From WLJO01 sp032117595 (lineage in GTDB: Bacteria > Actinomycetota > Acidimicrobiia > Acidimicrobiales > Ilumatobacteraceae): a stretch of 64,000 nucleotides of DNA. Shown one piece after another: positions 7,843 through 16,538 of this stretch (positions within the stretch are counted from its first letter, which is position 1; each line of letters begins with the position of its first letter). The stretch lies in assembly GCA_032117595.1 (NCBI GenBank), contig JAULYZ010000011.1, positions 14,516-78,515 of the forward strand. The letters run 5' to 3'. The position numbers were made by a program, and so were the translations under genes. The notes under the pieces were generated by a model, which ran no database searches, was not told the DNA's origin, and saw only the letters and a list, made by a program, of their open reading frames with translations.

Positions 7843-8649
7843 TCAGGGCCGTGTGGTGGCCGCCCAGCGGATCGCGTTGCCCAGGAGCAGCCGGTAGTTG
7901 GGGTTGCCGTAGGCCTCCGGGCCATCGCCCGGCTGGATGTAGACGACGGTGGAGCGGTCCACCGTATGGGTCCACGCAGCAAGGCGCGAACCGGCCGGGT
8001 GGTGCCAACCCTCGCGTGAGTACATCTGGCCGGTCACGGCGAGTGTGGCGCTGTAGAACTCGTCGTCGGTCTTCGGGGCATCGGACACGATGAGGGGCGT
8101 CACCGAGTCGTCGAACACCGGGCACAGGTAGGTCTCGTCGGTGAGTTCGAACGACGAAGGAAGGCCTGCGCACACCGGGTGATCCGGTGCCGCCACGGTG
8201 AGGCGCTGGCTGACCCCGTGGCGGTAGCCCGAATCCGGCCAGTCGCCACCGTGCAGCGAGGCCGCCACATAGTGGAATCGACCACCGACGATGTCGGCGA
8301 AACGCGACCATGCCGGCCACGACGCAATCGAGTGGTGGAGCGATACCACCGGAACTCCGGCGGCGAGCAGGCGGTCCCATCCCTCCACCACTGCTGCTGG
8401 CGGGGCGATGAGTTCGGGGAGTTCCCCCTTCCGGAACCCGAGACCGGGCATGTCGTAGAGCACGAGCACATCGGTGTCGTCGAGGCCGTTCGGGCCGAAC
8501 ACGGCGGTCGCGTCCGGCCACGGTACGTGCGTGCACCCGACACCGGGGAGCGATGCCAGCAGTTCGGCGAACGGGCCGGGTTCGAACGGGTGCCCACCGG
8601 ACAGCACGGTGGCGCGCACGGTGCCGGTGGCGGTGGACGGTGGGTTCAT
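7843..8649 (-). CDS. ThuA domain-containing protein
   Basis: A 268-residue protein of the ThuA (trehalose-utilisation) family, a class I glutamine-amidotransferase-like fold. Visible features are TVLSGGHPFEPGPFAELL, a central DVLVLYDMPGL strand and VVSLHHSIASWPAWSRF, the position corresponding to the nucleophile elbow. Family members occur in sugar or aromatic catabolic clusters but have no firmly general activity. It overlaps the upstream carboxylesterase gene by 4 nt (ATGA), implying translational coupling. A second ThuA gene lies at 19029-19838. Confidence 0.88.
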   Translation of the reverse strand: MNPPSTATGTVRATVLSGGHPFEPGPFAELLASLPGVGCTHVPWPDATAVFGPNGLDDTDVLVLYDMPGLGFRKGELPELIAPPAAVVEGWDRLLAAGVPVVSLHHSIASWPAWSRFADIVGGRFHYVAASLHGGDWPDSGYRHGVSQRLTVAAPDHPVCAGLPSSFELTDETYLCPVFDDSVTPLIVSDAPKTDDEFYSATLAVTGQMYSREGWHHPAGSRLAAWTHTVDRSTVVYIQPGDGPEAYGNPNYRLLLGNAIRWAATTRP

Positions 8650-10046
8650 GATGCGGACTCCCAGAGTCGTCGTAGGTCTGCTTCGGGGTCATGAACGACA
8701 CCCGAGTTGCGGTCGATCCGCATCGTGGTGCGCCGCTCGAGATCGTAGGGATCCCAGCCGGGGGAACCGGCGTTGGCGAAGTCCGTCACGGCACGCGAGA
8801 ACGTGTCGGCGATGAGTGTTCGTTCGTCGCTGTCGCCGGTGAACGCCTCGACGCCGTTGCGCTCGAGATTGTGGAAGACGAACGGGATGTCGAGTGCGTG
8901 GCACGAGCGCAGCACGCCGCCGAACGCCGGTGTCTCCCAGGTGAACCAGTGCATCCACGTGGAATGGCCGTTGCGGGAACGGGCCTCGGCGAGCCGACGT
9001 GCCGGGCCACGGAAGCCCTCGTCGGTGGCGATGGCCGAGGCGATCGCTCCCGGTGCGGAGTCCGGTCGCGCAGCGCGGTACGCCTCGACGGCGTCGTCGG
9101 CCGCAGCGCCGAAGCGTTCCTGTGCAAAGGCACGCAGACCGGCGTCGTCCATGCCCTGGAAGTGCGGGTCGAGCATGGTGAACAGCAGCATCTCGTCCTT
9201 GGTGGTGCCGATGAGGAGCGGCACCGGATTGCGGGCGGCTGCCTCGGCCACGTGGTCGGGCATCGCCGGCTCGCCCGGTGTGGGTGCGAACGCGGTGAAC
9301 GACCCGGCGCGTCGGCGCAGCACCGCTCGCTGTGCATCCAGCACGGCCTCCGTGGGCGCCGAACGCAGACCATGCGCATCGAGGCCCGAAGCGTCGAGGA
9401 GCTCACGCGCTGCCTCGTGGGCGCGCCCCCGGTCGCGGAGTTGGCTCATCGAGGGGCTCAGGGCGATTGCCCGGTGGAAGAGGTCGGTCCCTGCCGGGGT
9501 TGCCATGAGCGAGAGCACGCTCGAGCCGCCGGCGGACTCGCCGAAGACCGTCACGTTCGCAGGGTCACCGCCGAAGGAGGCGATGTTGCGTTGCACCCAC
9601 CGAAGCGCCGAAACCTGATCGAGGATGCCGAGGTTGCCGCTGTCGGCAAAGGCGCGTCCGCCGTGTTCGGACAGGTGGGAGAACCCGAACGCACCGAGCC
9701 GGTAGTTCACCGTGACGACGACGACTCCGTATCGCTCCACGAGCGACGCCCCGTGATACCACGGGGTCGCGCCCGTGCCGTTGGTGAACGCACCGCCGTG
9801 CACCCACACCATCACCGGGCGGCGGCCCGAGTCACAGGCCGGTGTGAAGACGTTCAGCGACAAACACTCCTCGTCCGACGGAAGGCTGCCCTGGCCGAGC
9901 ATCTGCTCCATCATCCCGATGACCTGTGGGCACTGGGGCCCGTACGTGCCGGTCTCGGTGCGGGCGACGTCATCGTCGAGGTCGTCGGGTGCGCCGAAAC
10001 GTTCGGCCCGCGCGAAGCGGAAGCCCTTGTAGATCTGCGTGGTCAT
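8646..10046 (-). CDS. type-B carboxylesterase/lipase family protein
   Basis: Alpha/beta-hydrolase of 466 residues. It has the oxyanion motif HGGAF, the segment VTVNYRLGAFGF, the nucleophile elbow FGESAGGSSV and a C-terminal DIPFVFHN region bearing the catalytic acid/His surroundings, as in para-nitrobenzyl esterases. There is no signal peptide, so it is probably cytoplasmic. The N-terminus is slightly shorter than in most family members but starts properly with MTTQIYKGFRFA after a gaggag ribosome site. It is the second gene of the minus-strand operon, 10 nt after the enoyl-CoA hydratase. Confidence 0.92.
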   Translation of the reverse strand: MTTQIYKGFRFARAERFGAPDDLDDDVARTETGTYGPQCPQVIGMMEQMLGQGSLPSDEECLSLNVFTPACDSGRRPVMVWVHGGAFTNGTGATPWYHGASLVERYGVVVVTVNYRLGAFGFSHLSEHGGRAFADSGNLGILDQVSALRWVQRNIASFGGDPANVTVFGESAGGSSVLSLMATPAGTDLFHRAIALSPSMSQLRDRGRAHEAARELLDASGLDAHGLRSAPTEAVLDAQRAVLRRRAGSFTAFAPTPGEPAMPDHVAEAAARNPVPLLIGTTKDEMLLFTMLDPHFQGMDDAGLRAFAQERFGAAADDAVEAYRAARPDSAPGAIASAIATDEGFRGPARRLAEARSRNGHSTWMHWFTWETPAFGGVLRSCHALDIPFVFHNLERNGVEAFTGDSDERTLIADTFSRAVTDFANAGSPGWDPYDLERRTTMRIDRNSGVVHDPEADLRRLWESAS

Positions 10047-10056
10047 TCCTGACTCC

Positions 10057-10842
10057 TCATCGGCCCGTGAACTCCGCAGGTCGACGCTCGAGGAAGGAGA
10101 GCACGCCCTCTTTGTGGTCGTCGCTGCGGAAACAGGTGCTCATTGCCTCGGTGTGTCGTTGCATGTGCGCGCCGATCTCGCCCGCGAAGGCCTCGTACAC
10201 CAGGTTCTTCACCAAGCGGGTCGACAGTGGGGACGATCCGTTGGCGATCGCCCGGGCGAGGTCAGCGGCCCGTGCAGGCAGCTCGTCGCTCGGCACGATG
10301 TCGAGGACGTATCCGAGGTCCTTGGCCTCCTCGGCGCCGAGGAATCTCCCGGTGTAGAGCAACTCGAGTGCGCGCTGGGGGCCGAGGAGCTTGGGCAGCA
10401 GCCAGGTGCCGGCGCCCGTGTCGGGAACGAGGCCACGGTGCACGAAGTTCCACGCAAATCGTGCGTTCGGGGACGCAAGCCGTAGGTCGCACTGCGAGGT
10501 GAACTCGGCGCCCATCCCCACTGCCGGGCCATCGATGGCACAGATGGTGGGTTGCGGGATCTCGATGAGCGGCCACCAGCGGCCGCGTTCGCGCGCCGTT
10601 CCGCGCAGGCCGCGCTGCTCGCCGGGCACCGAGTTCAGGTCCGAGAGGTCCGTGCCGGCACAGAACGCTCCGGGAACGCCGGTCACGAGCACCACCCGGA
10701 CCTCGGGGTCCTCGCCTGCTCGGTGGACCGTCTCGATGAAGTCCCCGAGCACGGCGAAGCTCATCGCGTTCTTCTTCTCGGGACGATCGATGGTGATGGT
10801 TGCGACGTGGTCGGCCACGTCGAGCCGGATGTGTTCCCCCAT
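10057..10842 (-). CDS. enoyl-CoA hydratase/isomerase family protein
   Basis: A 261-residue crotonase-fold protein. VATITIDRPEKKNAMS, the oxyanion-hole segment GAFCAGTDLSDL and the second conserved stretch AIDGPAVGMGAEFTSQCDLR are present. The usual catalytic Glu positions are not clearly all retained (FVHRGLVPDTGAGTWLLP), so the exact reaction is open. A 95-codon in-frame extension upstream was rejected: homology begins at ATG 10842 and a TAGCGT box sits 7 nt before it. First gene of the operon running to the nitroreductase. Confidence 0.93.
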   Translation of the reverse strand: MGEHIRLDVADHVATITIDRPEKKNAMSFAVLGDFIETVHRAGEDPEVRVVLVTGVPGAFCAGTDLSDLNSVPGEQRGLRGTARERGRWWPLIEIPQPTICAIDGPAVGMGAEFTSQCDLRLASPNARFAWNFVHRGLVPDTGAGTWLLPKLLGPQRALELLYTGRFLGAEEAKDLGYVLDIVPSDELPARAADLARAIANGSSPLSTRLVKNLVYEAFAGEIGAHMQRHTEAMSTCFRSDDHKEGVLSFLERRPAEFTGR

Positions 10843-10876
10843 GGGCGCAACGCTACGCCCTCCTAGGCTGACCGTC
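10843..10876. promoter_or_regulatory. divergent pair of leaderless -10 boxes
   Basis: Only 34 bp separate two diverging start codons. On the minus strand TAGCGT (10850-10855) is 7 nt from the ATG at 10842. On the plus strand TAGGCT (10864-10869) is 7 nt from the GTG at 10877. Confidence 0.55.
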
Positions 10877-11551
10877 GTGCTGCACCGGGACCTGCCCGAG
10901 CCCACCCCGTGGAACCTGCGCCGGGGCCGCCTGCACCGTCTCGGCGGTGAGGTGGTGCGTCGGGCCTGGGCTGCTGCGGTGGAGGTGGGCGCCATCGGGC
11001 CTGCAACCCGGGCCGGGCAACGCTTCGGTCGTTTCGGCACCGGGAGCATCATCTGCTTCCCGCCCAACACCATTTTCAACGAGCAGTTCATCGAGATCGG
11101 TGAGGGCACCATGATCGGTCCGGGTGTCACCTTGTCTGCCGGGATGGTGCCGGGTCAGCAATGTGTGACCAATCCCGTCGTCCGGATCGGCGATCGCTGC
11201 CTGATCGGTCGGGGGAGCGGCATCGTCGGCCACCTTGCGATCGACATCGGCAACGATGTGTGGACGGGTCACCACGTGTACATCACCGACCAGAACCACG
11301 GCTTCGAGGACGTGACGCTGCCGATCTCGAGGCAGTCGATGCCCGAGCGCCCGGTCGTGATCGGTGACGGGTCGTGGCTCGGACACGGCACGGTGGTGCT
11401 GCCCGGATCGAACATCGGGCGTCACGTCGTCGTCGGTGCGAACAGTGTGGTGACCGGAGACCTTCCCGACTTCTCCGTTGCGGTGGGCTCCCCTGCCCGA
11501 GTCATCCGCCGTTACGTGGACGGCGAGGGCTGGGTGCGCGCAACGTCCTGA
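10877..11551 (+). CDS. acyltransferase with left-handed beta-helix (LacA/NodL/WbbJ type)
   Basis: A 224-residue protein built of hexapeptide repeats ([LIV]-G-x4), for example FIEIGEGTMIGPGVTLS, VVRIGDRCLIGRGSGIVG and VVIGDGSWLGHGTVVLPGS, ending in VVVGANSVVTGDLPDFSVAVGSPARVIR, the standard C-terminal cap. The His in HHVYITDQNHGFEDV is the likely catalytic base. It probably O-acetylates a sugar. Start is GTG at 10877, supported by a TAGGCT box; the frame is open 162 codons further upstream on top of the divergent gene and that part was rejected. Confidence 0.9.
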   Translation: MLHRDLPEPTPWNLRRGRLHRLGGEVVRRAWAAAVEVGAIGPATRAGQRFGRFGTGSIICFPPNTIFNEQFIEIGEGTMIGPGVTLSAGMVPGQQCVTNPVVRIGDRCLIGRGSGIVGHLAIDIGNDVWTGHHVYITDQNHGFEDVTLPISRQSMPERPVVIGDGSWLGHGTVVLPGSNIGRHVVVGANSVVTGDLPDFSVAVGSPARVIRRYVDGEGWVRATS

Positions 11552-11553
11552 GG

Positions 11554-11570
11554 CACCGTCTCAGGCGGTG
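11554..11570. terminator. hairpin at convergent gene ends, stop codon in loop
   Basis: CACCGTC and GGCGGTG pair (one G-T wobble) around the loop TCA, which is the stop codon of the minus-strand gene. It lies 2 nt after the plus-strand stop. No U-tract, so termination is an inference. Confidence 0.4.
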
Positions 11571-12085
11571 AGGTAGTCGGTGCTGCAGATGCGGATCCGG
11601 TTCTCGACGGCAAAGGTGTTGATGCGCTCCTCCACGGGAACGCCGGTATCGGTGACGCCGACAGCGAACTTGGTGATCCGGCCTGCCCGCAGTTCCTCGA
11701 TCCAGAGGCGCAGGTCCTCGACGAATGCTCGATAGTCGGCGATCCAGCGAGGGACGATCCGCTGGGCCTTCTCGGAACTGCGCGGGAGTGCGTCGAGGTC
11801 GTCGACCATCCTCGTCATGAGGAGGTAGCCCTTGTCGAGGCTGGTCACGTACTTGGGGAGATCGGTGTCCTTGTTGTCACCGGTGATCTCGACCTTGAAC
11901 ACGAGTGCGTTCAACTGCTTGGAGGTCGCGGAGCAGATTGCTTCTGCTCCATCGGTCCACGCGGGGTCCTTCACGGGGTTGACCCCGTCGCGCGGCGCGA
12001 AGACGAAGGCGTACACCCACATTGCGGCAATGGCGAGGCTCGTCAGCGTCAGCAGTGCTTTCAGCCAGACTCGGTTCTTTTTCAT
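11561..12085 (-). CDS. membrane-anchored hypothetical protein
   Basis: A 174-residue protein with a basic N-terminus (MKKNR), one hydrophobic helix at about residues 9-30 and an extracytoplasmic, mostly helical domain with two cysteines (AICSAT and RICSTD). The cysteines may form a disulfide joining the ends of the domain. I do not recognise the family. It lies 65 nt downstream of a DoxX gene on the same strand and may share its transcript. The single-anchor layout resembles that of the 70-600 protein. Confidence 0.7.
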   Translation of the reverse strand: MKKNRVWLKALLTLTSLAIAAMWVYAFVFAPRDGVNPVKDPAWTDGAEAICSATSKQLNALVFKVEITGDNKDTDLPKYVTSLDKGYLLMTRMVDDLDALPRSSEKAQRIVPRWIADYRAFVEDLRLWIEELRAGRITKFAVGVTDTGVPVEERINTFAVENRIRICSTDYLTA

Positions 12086-12150
12086 GGTGGTCCCGGGGGG
12101 TGAGGACGGATCAGCGGAAAGAGGTGTGGCTCATGAGGGACGTGCCACGT

Positions 12151-12657
12151 TCAGGAGGATCTCGGGGGCCGGTAGAATGCAGCCATCTGGGCGATTGCAG
12201 CCCCGATCCCGATGGCTCCCGAGACGACCAGTCCGTCCCACCCGTGGAAGTGGAGGTCGATCGCGTGATCGATGGACCATTCACCCGGGCCGATCGTGCC
12301 GATCACCAGTGCAGCGACGGCGATGGACGCACAGTACTCCCAGCCCTGGCCCTCCTTGAAGATGAAGAACCCGACCTTCCAGTGAGCGCTCACGATCGCC
12401 ACGATCATGACGGCAATCACGCCGGCGGCGGCGAGTGGGGTGAGCAGGCCGGCGGCGAGGAGCACCCCGGCGCCGATCTCGGTGCATGCGGCGGCGTAGG
12501 CCTGAAGACGTGGATTGCGGAATCCCATGGAGCCGAACCAGCCGGCGGTGCCCTTGATCCGACCACCGCCGAAGAACTTGTTGTGCCCGTGGTAGGCGAG
12601 GAACAACCCGAACACGAGTCTCAGTACGAGCAACGCGAGGTTCACCTGATCGGCCAT
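12151..12657 (-). CDS. DoxX family membrane protein
   Basis: A 168-residue integral membrane protein with four hydrophobic segments. The N-terminal LALLVLRLVFGLFLAYHGHNK and the following GMG-like turn (GWFGSMGF) are typical of DoxX/YphA proteins. Members are linked to thiol and redox homeostasis or quinone chemistry; its role here is unknown. The ATG at 12657 is chosen over the track extension because it starts the conserved domain and is preceded by a TAGCCT box. Confidence 0.88.
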   Translation of the reverse strand: MADQVNLALLVLRLVFGLFLAYHGHNKFFGGGRIKGTAGWFGSMGFRNPRLQAYAAACTEIGAGVLLAAGLLTPLAAAGVIAVMIVAIVSAHWKVGFFIFKEGQGWEYCASIAVAALVIGTIGPGEWSIDHAIDLHFHGWDGLVVSGAIGIGAAIAQMAAFYRPPRSS

Positions 12658-12670
12658 CACGCTCAGGCTA
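12658..12670 (-). promoter_or_regulatory. leaderless -10 box for DoxX
   Basis: TAGCCT (complement of 12665-12670), 7 nt, then ATG. A GTG overlaps the spacer, directly abutting the ATG. Confidence 0.5.
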
Positions 12671-12790
12671 CGTCCCGATCCCGCCGACGGGGAGTCCGGT
12701 CGGGCCATCGAGCAATGCGGCTCGTCCCCGGTGGTCGGAACGGACGGGGACGTCGGGTCGCTCCCTCGACCCGACTGCTAGAACGGTCGT

Positions 12791-14707
12791 GTGTCCGTGA
12801 GCGCCCCCGAGTCAGCGAGCGCACCGGAGCCTGATCCGTCGGTCGGGCCGACCGGCACGGCGGCTCGACTGCCCGGCGATGGCGAGCAGCAGCCTGCACA
12901 TGATGCTCCCGTTGACGAAGCGGGAGGCAAGCAGTCACCAGACCCGCGTCCGATGTGGCGGCGCGGCGCGTCGCTGATCGCATCGCTCATCGCGATGCAC
13001 CCGAGGCTCTTCGCCATCTCCGTGAGCGGTGCAGCCGTGTTCGGCCTGTGCACGGTGGCCTCGTCCAAGGCTGTGGAGTGGGTGGTGGACCACGTGATCC
13101 TTCCTCGCTTCGAGGAGGGGGACGTCGCTGTCGCCACCGTGGTGACCGGCTGCCTCCTCGTCATCGGGGTCGGGATTCTCCGCGCGGCCGGGGTGGTGGT
13201 CCGCAGGAGCTACGCGGGTGCCGTCAAGTGGCGTGCCGCAGAGGACCTCACCACGGACATGGTGCGACGGTATGTCGCGCAGCCCCTGCGATGGCACCAA
13301 CGTCGCGCTGCGGGCGATCTCATTGCGCGCGCCGGGGTCGACGTGGACATCACGACCGAGGTGCTCTCGCCGATCCCGTTCGTGACCGGGACGCTCCTCA
13401 TGCTGGTGACAGCAGGGGTCTGGCTCGTGGCGACCGATCCGGTTCTCGGGCTCGTTGCCGCAGCGCTGTTCCCGATGCTCACGGTGCTCAACGTCGTCTA
13501 CCAGCACCGCGTGAACCCGTTCTTCGAGCAGGCACAGGGGCAGTTGGGCCTGCTCTCGGCGGCCGTCCACGAGAGTTTCGAGGCGGTCACGGTGGTGAAG
13601 GCATTCGGGGCCGAGGCACGTGAGTCGGAACGTCTAGCGGGGATCGCCGCAGGCCTGCGTGACGCCCGCGTGCGGGCGGTGTCGCTGCGGGCGAGCTTCG
13701 AGGCAGCGCTCGATGTGATTCCCGCGCTCGCAAACATCGGACTGCTGCTCGTGGGCGCAGCACGGGTTCGCTCGGGAGACCTGAGTATCGGCGGGCTCAC
13801 GAGCGTGCTCTACCTGTTCACGCTGCTCGTGTTCCCGCTCCGACTCGTCGGCTGGGCGTTGGCGATGCTGCCGGCGTCGCTCGCGGGGTGGGCGCGTATC
13901 CGGGAAGTCCTCGACGAGTCCGTGGAGCGGGATCCACGCGAGGGAATTCGTGAACCGGCGCCGGGCACCGCCGTTGTGTGCGAGGAGGTGGGATTCTCCT
14001 ACGACCACACTCCGGTCCTCACCAACGTGTCGCTGAGCATCCCGTCGGGGAGCACCGTTGCGATAGTCGGGCCCACCGGATCCGGAAAGTCCACCCTGCT
14101 TCAGGTGGTGGCAGGACTCCTCGAGCCCCGGGCCGGGACCGTCGCCGTGCAGGGGGCGTCGGCAGCACTGGTGTTCCAGGAGGCGTTCCTCGTAGCGGGC
14201 ACGATCGCCGACAACGTGACGCTCGGCGATCCCTTTCCGGCCGAGCACGTCGATGATGCACTGCGCCGCGCTGCAGCCGACGACTTCGTCGGGGCCCTGC
14301 CACTCGGTGCGGCGACCGTCGTGGGGGAACGGGGTGTGAGCCTCTCGGGAGGGCAGCGCCAACGCGTTGCACTCGCCCGCGCGCTCATCCGTCGACCGGC
14401 TGTGCTGCTCCTCGACGACACGACCTCGGCACTCGACCCGACAACCGAGTCGCGCATCCTCGAGATGCTCGCTCGATCGGGCGGTGCGACGACCACACTC
14501 GTGGTCGCATCCCGCCCCTCGACGATCGCTCTTGCCGATGAAGTGATCTTCCTCGTCGGCGGTGCCGTGCGCGCACACGGCACCCATGCAACGCTCATGC
14601 GCGACGACCCGGACTACCGGGCGCTGGTCGAGGCGTACGAACACGACCGACGCGGGGGCGACGACGGAGCAACAGGCCATGGCGCAGTCGGTGTGGTCCG
14701 GCCATGA
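12791..14707 (+). CDS. ABC exporter half-transporter, degenerate-site subunit
   Basis: A 638-residue fused membrane-ATPase protein: a Pro/Ala/Glu-rich N-terminal tail of about 50 residues, six transmembrane helices (about 60-350) and a nucleotide-binding domain from about 390. Walker A is GPTGSGKST with Lys433 and the signature is LSGGQRQR. Walker B reads LLLDD with Asp543 in place of the catalytic Glu, and the switch-His position reads ASRPS with Ser574. It pairs with the next gene (ATGA overlap) as a heterodimeric exporter of the TM287/288 or BmrCD kind. Cargo unknown. Confidence 0.93.
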   Translation: MSVSAPESASAPEPDPSVGPTGTAARLPGDGEQQPAHDAPVDEAGGKQSPDPRPMWRRGASLIASLIAMHPRLFAISVSGAAVFGLCTVASSKAVEWVVDHVILPRFEEGDVAVATVVTGCLLVIGVGILRAAGVVVRRSYAGAVKWRAAEDLTTDMVRRYVAQPLRWHQRRAAGDLIARAGVDVDITTEVLSPIPFVTGTLLMLVTAGVWLVATDPVLGLVAAALFPMLTVLNVVYQHRVNPFFEQAQGQLGLLSAAVHESFEAVTVVKAFGAEARESERLAGIAAGLRDARVRAVSLRASFEAALDVIPALANIGLLLVGAARVRSGDLSIGGLTSVLYLFTLLVFPLRLVGWALAMLPASLAGWARIREVLDESVERDPREGIREPAPGTAVVCEEVGFSYDHTPVLTNVSLSIPSGSTVAIVGPTGSGKSTLLQVVAGLLEPRAGTVAVQGASAALVFQEAFLVAGTIADNVTLGDPFPAEHVDDALRRAAADDFVGALPLGAATVVGERGVSLSGGQRQRVALARALIRRPAVLLLDDTTSALDPTTESRILEMLARSGGATTTLVVASRPSTIALADEVIFLVGGAVRAHGTHATLMRDDPDYRALVEAYEHDRRGGDDGATGHGAVGVVRP

Positions 14708-16500
14708 GCATCGACCATCCTGAGGAGAGCCGGGCGACCGCGACGATCTCCCGGGGGATCCGTGCGGTGCCCGAACTGCGTGCGGGCCTCGGCCTGACGG
14801 TGCTCTTCGCCCTCGGCGGGGCCGCAGGGCGGGTGGTGGTGCCCATCACGGTCCAGCAGGCAGTGGACCACGGTCTGCGCGGCGGTCGCGTCGACCTGGG
14901 CAACGTCGTGACCCTCGCCGCCATCGCTGCGGGCGCGCTGGTGCTCGCAAGCCTGTGCCAGCGTCAGGCGGTTGCCCGCCTCGGTGTCCGCAGCGAGCAC
15001 GCCCTCTACGCGCTGCGTGTCCGTCTGTTCAACCACATTCATCGGCTCGGCCTCGAGGACCACGCAGAGGAACGGCGCGGCGCGCTCGTGGCGCGCGTGA
15101 CCTCGGACATCGAGACCCTCACCCAGTTCTTCGCGTGGGGAGGTCTTGCCTGGCTGTTGGACGGCGCACTCATGCTGATCGTGGCCAGTGTGATGCTCGC
15201 CTACAACTGGGTGCTTGCCTGCGTGGCCTTCGTCGTCTCTGCACCGTTGTTCATCGTGCTGCGCTGGGTGCAGCAACGCCTGGTCGCCGCCTACGACCAG
15301 GCGCGCGGCCTGAACGGCGACACGATGTCGCAGATCTCCGAGGTGGTCACGGGCTCGCACGTCCTTCGCAACTACAGAACCGGATCGCGTGCGGTGGACC
15401 AGACACACCGGGTGGCGCGCCTGCGTGCCGATGCACAGGTGCGGGCCAGCAGGTTCGCAGCGTTCCTGTTCCCGTCGGGCGAGGTCTTCTCGGTGCTCAC
15501 GGTGGCTGCTGTGGTGTCCGTCGGCGTGGCGCTCGGTCCCGCATCAGGGCTCAGCGCCGGGGCGATGATCGGATTTGTGTTCCTCACCTACCGGTTCCTC
15601 GAGCCGATCGCCGAGGTCACCGAGATCCTCGACCAGACCCAGAGCGCCGTCGCCGGATTCCGTCGAGTACTCGGGGTGCTCGATATCCCGGTGGGGCCGC
15701 CGGAGCCCGAGTTCCCCCAGCCGCTCCCGCAGGGCCCGCTCTCGGTCGATCTCGAGCAGGTGAGCTTCGTCTACCGCGCACGCCCCGGGCTCGACGAGCA
15801 GGACGCCCCGGCGCTCGTGGCCGTGAGTGCACACATTCCCGCCGGTCAACGGGTGGCTGTCGTGGGTGCGACGGGATCCGGGAAGAGCACGCTCGCACGA
15901 ATTCTGGCGCGTCTCGTGGAACCCAGCTCCGGGTGCGTGCGCATCGGAAGTGTCGACCTGCGCAATGTTGCGAACAACGAACTGCGCACGCGTCTGATGC
16001 TCGTACCGCAGGAACCCTTCCTGTTCGAGGGAACGATCGAGTCGAACCTGCGCTTCGCGCGCCCCGAGGCCACGCGTCGGGAGGTCTCGAATGCCTTCGT
16101 CGGTCTCCGTCTCGATGACTGGCTGTTCTCACTGCCCTCCGGGCTCGATACGCCAGTGGGGGAGCGAGGCGACCGGCTCTCTGCGGGCGAGCGGCAGTTG
16201 ATCGCTCTCGTGCGCGCCTACCTCGCCAACCCGGACCTGCTGCTGCTCGACGAGGCAACGTCGGCAGTCGACCCGCTCACCGAGGTCCGGATCGGGCGAG
16301 CGCTCGAACGTCTCGCCAGCGGCCGGACCACCATCTCGATCGCCCACAGGCTGTCGACGGCTGCACGCTCGGACCGTGTTCTGGTCCTTGAGCACGGTCG
16401 TCTGGTCGAGGATGGCACCCACGACGAGTTGCTCGGGCGCAGCGGCCCCTACGCCGCGCTCTACGCCCACTGGCTCGACGCAACGGCGTCTGGATCATGA
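14704..16500 (+). CDS. ABC exporter half-transporter, consensus-site subunit
   Basis: A 598-residue partner of the preceding gene with six transmembrane helices and a C-terminal ATPase domain. Walker A GATGSGKST (Lys394), Walker B LLLLDEATSAVD with catalytic Glu517, and switch His548 in IAHRLST are all intact, but the signature reads LSAGERQ (492-498) instead of LSGGQ. In the dimer, its Walker motifs meet the good signature of subunit 1, and its poor signature meets the degenerate Walker B of subunit 1. One consensus and one degenerate ATP site are therefore predicted. Confidence 0.95.
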   Translation: MSIDHPEESRATATISRGIRAVPELRAGLGLTVLFALGGAAGRVVVPITVQQAVDHGLRGGRVDLGNVVTLAAIAAGALVLASLCQRQAVARLGVRSEHALYALRVRLFNHIHRLGLEDHAEERRGALVARVTSDIETLTQFFAWGGLAWLLDGALMLIVASVMLAYNWVLACVAFVVSAPLFIVLRWVQQRLVAAYDQARGLNGDTMSQISEVVTGSHVLRNYRTGSRAVDQTHRVARLRADAQVRASRFAAFLFPSGEVFSVLTVAAVVSVGVALGPASGLSAGAMIGFVFLTYRFLEPIAEVTEILDQTQSAVAGFRRVLGVLDIPVGPPEPEFPQPLPQGPLSVDLEQVSFVYRARPGLDEQDAPALVAVSAHIPAGQRVAVVGATGSGKSTLARILARLVEPSSGCVRIGSVDLRNVANNELRTRLMLVPQEPFLFEGTIESNLRFARPEATRREVSNAFVGLRLDDWLFSLPSGLDTPVGERGDRLSAGERQLIALVRAYLANPDLLLLDEATSAVDPLTEVRIGRALERLASGRTTISIAHRLSTAARSDRVLVLEHGRLVEDGTHDELLGRSGPYAALYAHWLDATASGS

Positions 16501-16524
16501 GGCTCTCTGGCCGCGGAGTGCCTC

Positions 16525-16538
16525 TACGCTCAGCCGTG
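16525..16538 (+). promoter_or_regulatory. -10 box for 16539-17369
   Basis: TACGCT (16525-16530) followed by 8 nt and ATG. Confidence 0.45.

Noticed and set aside
12786..12800. Leaderless box before the ABC exporter (TAGAAC).
   Set aside because: It lacks the final T and the distance to the two candidate GTG starts is ambiguous.
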